DNA of 64,000 bases from Stenopsyche tienmushanensis (lineage: Eukaryota > Arthropoda > Insecta > Trichoptera > Stenopsychidae): the NCBI GenBank assembly GCA_008973525.1, contig WACJ01000125.1, positions 3,658,001-3,722,000 of the forward strand. The letters run 5' to 3'. The position numbers were made by a program, and so were the translations under genes. Shown here in pieces: positions 56,740 through 64,000 of the stretch (positions are counted from its first letter, which is position 1; each line of letters starts with the position of its first letter). The notes beneath the pieces are model-generated. The model was not told where the DNA came from. It did not search any database and saw nothing but the letters and a program-made list of their open reading frames with translations.

Positions 56740-57100
56740 TTGGGTTTTGTTCGTTCGAAATGCGCTACCATACCGTTCATCGGTTTGTAATTAAACTTCG
56801 TCCACTTATTGTTAAAGGTTTTGCGAGTAACATAGGCATAGTAATATATATATAAAAATTAATGTTTGTTTGTCCGTATTTAATGCGCTGCCATACCGTT
56901 CATTCGATTGCAATAAAACTTTGCCAACTTATTGTTTGTACTTTATTAAATAATATAAATATAGTACAATGTACTTATAGTAGATCTTATATATGAAAAT
57001 CAGTGTTTATATGTTTGTTCATATTTATAATAAAACCAACAAACGATATTTTTATAATTATTACTTCTGTGGCGGCAACGCACTGGGTATCGGCTAGTAT
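56740..57100 (+). repeat. Dispersed repeat family F, two tandem partial copies
   Basis: Two similar openings at about 56733 and 56850 (AAAAAT...GTTTGTTTGTCC, ATGCGCTGCCATACCGTTCA, TGCAATAAAACTTT). The block ends near 57095 with GGGTATCGGCTAGT. A CTAG-type end is reminiscent of Helitron 3' ends, but no hairpin or 5' TC end was confirmed. Confidence 0.5.
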
Positions 57101-57350
57101 TCGATAAATTCTTTGAACCCTTACATTATATCGATAATGTAAAAATCTGAATGAATAAGGTAGATGTAGTAAAATCTTATAATTTAAAGTATTTAATTTA
57201 TAAATAATTTGTGGTAGAATATTTTAAATGGTCTTCCCTCAGTCTTCAGCCTTCTGATAGTTCGTGCGGCACACATTTATCCATTTTTTGACCTTTTTTA
57301 CTGACTTTTAAATCCAAACAAAACTCCGAATCTTCATGTGTAATATATCA

Positions 57351-59694
57351 AAATCACTTTTGTGGCTTAAATCGATAAAATGCTACTCAAATATTTATAA
57401 ATTTAATTTGAAGCCATTTGCTAAAAATAATAGCAAATATATCCATATTTGTTCAAATCATTTATCGAATATTCATGTTTTTAAATTTAAAAATGTGTAT
57501 ACATTTATTATCAAGTCACCAACTTAACCACGGTCTTGTTGAGTTTTGCTGGAAGCAATTTCGAAACTGACGTTTTAATCAGAAGAATCAATTTTGGGCA
57601 ACCATTTCAATTTGCAAATCGGATTTCTATCGAAGAGCGGACCTATTGAACGCTAAGGTTTGCTATTGTCAGTTCGGGCATTATGAAACTATTCAATTCT
57701 GATGATGACAGAAAATCAAATTTAAAATAAAATGTAATATCGGAAAATGTATGGATAATAACTTTTTCGCCGATGAAAAATATATTCATTGTCCATCTCG
57801 CGATTGTATATGGAAATTCAAGGATTTCGAGGAAAATTTTCATTTAATGAATTTCATTGCGAGTTTTGGATGTTCAGCCTTAGTTACGCGGTTTGTTCCT
57901 TAATATACTCAACTTACTAACCACAAGAGACTTAACTTACAGAGGATTGACAATAAAGCTGATTATAATGAGTTAAATTGCTTCATCAGCTCATCTTCCT
58001 TACTTTACATATAAATTAATTAACCGAGTAATGATGTCAGACTGAAATATGAGGCTCGTCACTTCGCAATTTAATAGGCTCTGATATTTGAATTTGAATG
58101 TATTTAATTACCTTTAAAATAGATTATGTGCTTTAAATTGATACTTGAAGAAACGAGGTATTTATATCTACAAAGTATGTACCATCAACGGTATTGTTGC
58201 CACGAACATTTGAAGTCAAACAGTCTGCATGTGGTAAGATAAGGCAGCACATCTGTACTTTAATTTTTGTTATGCTTGTCTATATTACATAATTTTAAGC
58301 AGATTTGTTAATAAATACGTTTTATTATTTAAAAACTATTTAAATAAAATTTAAAATATTTTTTTAAAAAAAATATTTATTCAAATTAAAAAAAAATCAT
58401 ACTTGAAGAATTTATATCCACAACCAAAAATATCTTCATCATATGCAATGTTATATATTTTTAAACATTTTTGAACTAATTTCTTAATTTTTATCTATTT
58501 TAAATCCCCCCTAATTATCAATCCAATCATACTTTTAAAATATTTTAAGTCTAGGGATTGAGCCATTTCTGTCATATGCTCAAAAGTCAGGGTCGTATAA
58601 TAGTTCAAAAGATCAAACACTTTAAAAATAGAAATATGTTTGAATTGCTCTACACTGAATAATGTAGGTGCTTTGTTGAAATCGGAATAAATTAAAGCGA
58701 AATGTGTTTTGTGTGGCTTTGTGTATACGGTTAAGGAAATTACCAGCTAAACGCATTTCCGTTAATAAATACATATACGCTTATCGACCACAGCATGGCT
58801 TTGTGCTTTTAAATGCATAAACATATCCGATTTATAATTAAAAAATAATAAAAACCCCATATTCTCAGATTGGAGCTGATGTAAATACAAAATTTCGGCG
58901 CGAAGGGACGTCGCCCGCATCAACTAATCGATCCGCAATCACACAAATTCATTCTGCATTTTTACAATCCATTTATCATGCAATTGATTTTATAATACAA
59001 AGGCACATTATTCTACATTATTTCAATAAGTTTTTCTATACTATTATAGCAACAAGCGGCTTCACTCATTGGCAATACACACGCTCGCAAATTCATGCTC
59101 CTAAATACGGGCGTATAACCATGCGTATGCATAATTCAAACAATTAACGTATGCATAATTCAAACATAGCAATAGTTTTAAAACTGTGGTGTGCGTATCA
59201 GAGCAACAAAAAGGCAATAAATTGCGTGGGTAAAGAAGCACAAAACATCCGAAATACGTATATATGCGTAACCCGATGGGAATGTGTTAATACACGAATA
59301 TACTGAATTAGAGTATCTTTTGAATATTGAAAATTTAATAAATATGTGACGTTTTACGCATTAAATCAAACCAGAAAATCATAGATAGCCCTGCCCAATT
59401 TTATTAGGAGTATTTTTAATTATGTTTATCACAATCTGGATTTGAATCAGAACATTTATAATAAGAGTCAAGGATTTGGCATAATGTGCCAAAGTATGCA
59501 AAAAAATGGCTTGATTTTAGCAAAACTGTTTGGTTGATTCCTGAAAATTTTGGTTTTTAAGAAAAAAAAAAAGAAGATCTAAAATATTATCTTTGCGCAC
59601 AGATTTATGCATTTTATCACTTCGACTTTTGATTTTTACTCAAAAGTATTTATTTAAAATGATATATGTAGATGTCATCAATAGATACAATAGG
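57351..59694. other. No supported gene
   Basis: Short open frames (63-66 codons). Long A/T tracts at 58300-58400. ATAGCCCTGCCCAATTTTA at about 59385 recurs at about 60346, a small shared repeat around the following MITE and family F block. Nothing else. Confidence 0.35.
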
Positions 59695-59925
59695 TACAGG
59701 GTTCGGCATCGAAACTACCTTATTTTGAAAATTAATAATCCAAAAAGTACGCCTCTGAGGCGAACACACGCTTCTTCCTCGTATACTTAATGATTGTTAC
59801 TAAACTTATATTACAAATAACGTCAGGTTTTGTTGTTTTAAATAAGTATAATTTCACTTTTGACAAAAAAGCTGTTGTTTCAGGGCAAGCATTTCAAATA
59901 AGGAAGTTTACCTACTGCACCCTGT
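59695..59925. mobile_element. TIR MITE, TACAGG...CCTGT family, copy 2
   Basis: Left TACAGGGTTCGGCATCGAAA then CTACCTTATTTTGAAAA; the right end on the other strand reads ACAGGGTGCAGTAGGTAAAC then TTCCTTATTTGAAATGC. Same family as 52162-52361; more diverged. Confidence 0.75.
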
Positions 59926-59999
59926 GCTAACGGATCAAAATTTGCAGAAAAAAATGCTTTTGTTGCAAAAAAGGTGTCTATAAAAAGTCTTAATTATGA

Positions 60000-60245
60000 T
60001 AAAACGTATCTATATATACATGTAAACTAATGTGTGTCGTGGAACGAGGAGTTTGCTAGGTATACATTCTTATGCCGTTTATCCGATTGCAATAAAACTT
60101 TGGTGAGTTATTGGGCATGTATTCGAAAAGGTTTTTACATTAGCAAAACTATTATTAGTGTGCGGAATTTGTTTTGCGAGGCGTTTAACGGATGGAACAT
60201 ATTAATCTGATTGAGTAAAGCGGGGCCATGAGGTGAGGCGCGGGG
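60000..60245 (+). repeat. Dispersed repeat family F
   Basis: Carries CCGATTGCAATAAAACTTTG, GTTATTGGGCATGTATTCGA, AGGTTTTTACATTAGCA, TTTGTTTTGCGAGGCGTTTA and AGTAAAGCGGGGCCATGAGG, in the order of 42455-42630. Confidence 0.6.
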
Positions 60246-62117
60246 AGTACTCTCTAGTAATAAATAAAAATTAAATCAAGAGTTATTATATTATGAAAAA
60301 ATCAAGTATTTTGTTTAATTTTTAGTTTAATCTCTCACTCATCGATAGCCCTGCCCAATTTTAATAATTGTCTTTATACCTTTTCAAATTCAAAGAATCA
60401 GAGTAAAGCGATATTAATGCGATTGAACAGGAATACTACCACTTTTTGTCTGCATTTTACAACATGGCTTCATGAAAGAATCTTATATTTGATGTAACAA
60501 CACAAGTTATTAAAAATATATGTATTATTTTTTAATGGAGATGATATTAAAATATAGCTTTACCCTTATATGGGATATGAATTCGATTTATTCTCATAGA
60601 TTTATGATTAAATAATTTATCACACCGCGTTTGACCCCCTTTATCTCCCCACTGAGGGCCGTATCTATTCATTTTAACATAGGGCAAACGGTGAAATTAA
60701 TTTCAATCTGTCAGCAGGCCGAACTGAGACATTTGGATGCAGACAATGGACACGATCAGTTCTTGAAAGCACCTGGTACGAGGTACAAGCAGCTAACTGG
60801 TCGCGACTGTCTTCGCCGGTAAGTTATCCATGTATGGCAGAACAGGTTCGCCCATGCACTCGCCGACGTTTTGAAACCTCTCTTGTACCCATCTTCTTGT
60901 CTAGACAGACAGAGAAGCACATACACACCAGCTTTCGCTAGGGACGGCTGCACCATTGTACTCGATGCAACAAAAAGTGACATTTAAATAGAAAACTATA
61001 CTTCGAATGCCATTTATGGAGTCGTATGATTGTGCGAAGGAGTTTATGTATTGTACAGTCGGACTCGTAAATAGCGAGCCAGTTTGTAGCCAAAGGCCAG
61101 CTTATATTTGACAGATGCCATTGTTGACCCTAAATTCAACCATGGCTTCCAAAGAAGCGCTTGTGAAGAACTCGAGGTCAAAAAACCGTTTCCTGCTTAC
61201 CCAAACAAAATGATAAAAGCATCACAAATCGACACTCTGGAGCATCATCTCCGAAGCCGAAAACCCCCTACAAAGCAAATCAATCAATGGCATATTCAGC
61301 AGCATAGAAAGGCATTAAGCCATATATATGAGATTATTGAAAGTGACAATGGACCGATCCGATAGTGATATTCAACCTTTATTTACGACCCATACGTCGT
61401 CTAGACTCCAGGCGAAATGTGCTTATAAATGTTTAACGATTGCTCGATTGTTTATAATTAATGAAATCTTACCCCAGCACTTAGGCGTATATGGTAATGT
61501 CATATCAAAGAGCCGAGATGTATTTCGACGATTCATAACCGTCTGACTGTCAAAATCACTTTGTTCGCAAATCTGTTCGTGGAAAATTGACACGCTGAAA
61601 TATTTTCGGCTCTTTGTTTGTAATTCGATCGAATCCTTTTGTACGGGCGTAGTCTGCTTCATTTAATATCTTTCAAATATGATCTTAACGATTTTGATCC
61701 CATTGTACCTAAATGGGATTTGCACACATCGCCTTCCCAATTATTTTCATTCACAATTCATTTTAAAGGCTGAAATCGTGAATTTCGACATTAAACCAAT
61801 AATAAATACACAATAACAATGGGCATTTATCGGCAGAAATAGAGGCTTTTCAATGCTATTGCTAGGATAAAGATCGAGGACCTTAATATATTAGATTGTC
61901 CCGAAAGAAATGCATTATTCTTCTTCCACTTATACCATATTATTTGCTATTTTTTTACCTCTACTATAAGTATTTTCATCTTTATCTACGTTTTTAATTA
62001 TTTGTATTTTGATAGATGCTCCAACAATCGAGATAGATTGAAATCAGAAATTGCTAAATATGAAGCCAAATGTGCCAAAATAAATAAGCTTTAAGTTAAG
62101 GTGGGCCGCAAAAAAAT
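60246..62117. other. Candidate exon region plus a mariner terminus; no named gene
   Basis: 60600-60990 is less AT-rich, with a 63-codon plus-strand open frame (60631-60822) that ends against a consensus 5' splice site CCG|GTAAGT at 60818/60819, so it could be an exon. 61108-61365 is open for 85 codons, unrecognised. At about 61893, TTAGATTGTCCCGAAAGAAA resembles a mariner terminus. Confidence 0.3.
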
Positions 62118-62530
62118 CCCGATTTCCCGACAAATTATTTATTTCCGTCGCTGCAAATGAATGCTTATACACCATAATACTTTGATGTGATTCGTAATTA
62201 TATTACGGAGGAGAATAAAAATTCTGAGCCCCGTAATTATTATATTTCATATCGATATTCCCATTATTAGAGTCGATGTGTAGTAAATACATCACCGGTA
62301 GGGAAAGATCAATATAACAATTTGAAAAACATATATGTACTCTGTATATATGTATACATAGATTAGATAGTTACTGCCCCTAGGCGTCGCCTAAGCTCGC
62401 CAATTAGTAGTTACGCCACTGTTTCCAAGCGTCCAAATATCGGCGGGAATGTCTCAATTTGGTAGCCTTTATCGTGCTGGTGAGTGTACGATTTCTGTTA
62501 GATAAAAATTTCAATCCTGAATTTCCCGAA
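62118..62530 (+). mobile_element. hAT-type element fragment, third copy
   Basis: Matches the interior of 42740-43562 from CCCGATTTCCCGACAAATTA through CACCGGTAGGGAAAG and GTAGTTACGCCACTGTTTCC to GATAAAAATTTCAATCC. Both inverted ends are missing, so it is truncated. Confidence 0.8.
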
Positions 62531-62689
62531 TCTCTTCTTAGACTTCTTATCATTGTCAACGTGCATATATTATAAATTCTTCAACTTCATTATTATCTTG
62601 AAATACAAACCTTCTATTTAAAAACAAGGACGCCGGAAGGTTAGAATTTGAAGACGTGAAATACCTAGATTTGGGATGGGTTCAGAAAG

Positions 62690-62773
62690 AAAAATGTTGT
62701 TCAAGAAAGGGTCCGCCAAATAAAAATGTTGTTTCAGACGGGGTCCGCGGACTACATTAGTTTAAGAGCCCCT
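62690..62773 (-). mobile_element. hAT-like terminus, GGGGTCCGC family
   Basis: The minus strand starts CAGGGGCTCTTAAACTAATG then TAGTCCGCGGACCCC, close to the left end at 56327. A second GGGTCCGCCAAATAAAAATG lies just inside. The remaining element is not recognised. Confidence 0.5.
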
Positions 62774-64000
62774 GCACTAAGGTAATCATCAGACTCGGAC
62801 TCATTACATCCGTCTGCAATTGCAGACGTATTCGCGAATGCGTTAATGTTGTATTCGTTAAGCAATTTGTATCGACTTTATTATCCCGGGTCAATTTCAT
62901 GATCTTACACTTAATCTAAGACATAATACTTTATATAACCCTTCCTGTACTTTTATCAACACACTTTAATTAGTATTGTGTTCGTTTTGTGGAACAAATA
63001 GGATAGCCTTATTAACCACAATATTAATTTTTGGTCTCAGAAAATAGTTGTCATTAGCTTTTCAACATCTCCGATCTGGACTCAATATTTTTGCGATGGA
63101 CCATTTTAGAGCAGATTCATGTTGAATTTCCCTGATAGTCTTCGGTTAATTTTTATGTATTATTATAAATGAACTATGATGATGATTATAAAAAGATTCC
63201 ATGAAAGCTGTCACTATGTGTTCAAGTATTATTTTTGGGTTCTTATCTTCTTAAGTAGGTTTTTTTTTTATTGATCATTGCATCATCGAGCAATGGTTTT
63301 ACACTCATATTTATCAAACATGTTGTCATTTTCGTATATCTATTTTTTTAATGAATAATTTTGTTAGTTTATGCAAATATGCAGTATTCATTGTATGACT
63401 GTCACGATTGCTAAGAAAATATTCAAATGTCCATTAATTATATCTTAAATTGCGTTACTTTACTGTATTCAAATAATTCTAGTATTGAGTTATGAATGCT
63501 TCATAAAAAAATTGTTTTTTAATAAAATATAAATTTGGTTGGGCAATTCGATCACAATGTGTTGAAAATGATGTCTTACAAATCATATGTGCTCATGTTT
63601 CAATAAATTCATCCTTGTGTGTCACACCTACAACAAAAATGGATTGTAACACCCACAACGCCCAACACTCTTTTGTGTAGCCCATACGTGTGGGTCCAAA
63701 AATAGCCACTCAAGATGCCAATTCGTCGATGGTACAAGACTTAATTGGGCTGATTGCTAATTTCTTTGTGGGGTCCTCAATGCACTTCCTCGCTCCCGCT
63801 TATGTGATAAAATCCGTCTAGGGATTCGGTCCCCATTTGGAGCTCTACATCCGTCTATACTGGGCTCAGGCAATAAAGCCGCTCTCATCTGACAGAACTG
63901 GGACAAGTCACGTAACCTTTTTGTACGGTCGAAAAAAAACAAGGCAAACACTTCCTGCCGCTTATATCCTTCGTTATCCTCATTCAGAGCGACACGCGCG
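62774..64000. other. No supported gene
   Basis: A 64-codon minus frame at 63757-63951 is unrecognised. The edge of the window (63640-64000) is less AT-rich and may continue into something outside. Nothing else is seen. Confidence 0.35.

Larger units (their letters stand above)
56197..57350 (-). mobile_element. mariner remnants (minus), repeatedly interrupted
   Basis: Terminus-like words CACATGAAAGTTCGGAATTC at about 56200 and CACATGAACATTCGGAATTC at 56567, and the opposite end at about 57320 (CCGAATCTTCATGTGTAATA), match the family at 37698-38396. Near 57250 the minus strand reads KCVPHELSEG, the mariner linker motif. A hAT MITE (56327-56558) and family F repeats (56740-57100) lie within. 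At least two mariner copies may have been collapsed here. Confidence 0.5.

Noticed and set aside
1..64000. Bacterial or symbiont origin with operons
   Set aside because: No long frames except the LINE, abundant eukaryotic transposons, AATAAA signals and no ribosome-binding-site-led gene clusters.

Overview
This is AT-rich eukaryotic nuclear DNA, most likely from an arthropod and probably an insect. There are no bacterial operons, no tRNA or rRNA gene, no CRISPR array, and no host protein-coding gene that I can name. The insect reading rests on the mobile elements (mariner, piggyBac-like, hAT, a jockey-like LINE) and on a Drosophila-type Inr plus DPE promoter at the 5' end of the LINE. I cannot name the species.

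The window is a gene-poor graveyard of transposable elements, often nested. From 1 to 15 kb there are a solo LTR sitting inside an older repeat, several copies of a 200-bp dispersed repeat (family A), piggyBac-like TTAA elements with 18-bp palindromes near their ends, and a long-TIR DNA transposon (family T) that itself received a piggyBac-like insertion. From 15 to 25 kb there are further family A and T copies, two broken piggyBac-type transposase C-termini, a Kolobok-like repeat and a GC-richer, hairpin-prone repeat (family E).

From 27.3 to 32.6 kb lies the centre-piece. A decayed mariner is split by a hAT element with an 8-bp target duplication. Just beyond it is a complete jockey-type non-LTR retrotransposon (28253-32578), with a perfect 16-bp target duplication, an internal promoter, an open gag-like ORF1, an open endonuclease plus reverse-transcriptase ORF2, and an A-rich TAAA tail. 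It is the only clearly intact protein-coding unit in the window and looks recent.

From 34 to 64 kb there is a Mutator/Kolobok-type transposase fragment, at least six further mariner remnants (one with perfect 26-bp TIRs), more hAT-type MITEs and short TTAA or TA MITEs. Between them are stretches of apparently unique AT-rich DNA that could be intergenic or intronic. A few of these islands have higher CpG content or longer open frames and are flagged below. Mechanistically the window records cut-and-paste transposons repeatedly landing in one another; several insertions can be proved from within the window because an uninterrupted paralogue of the target is also present.
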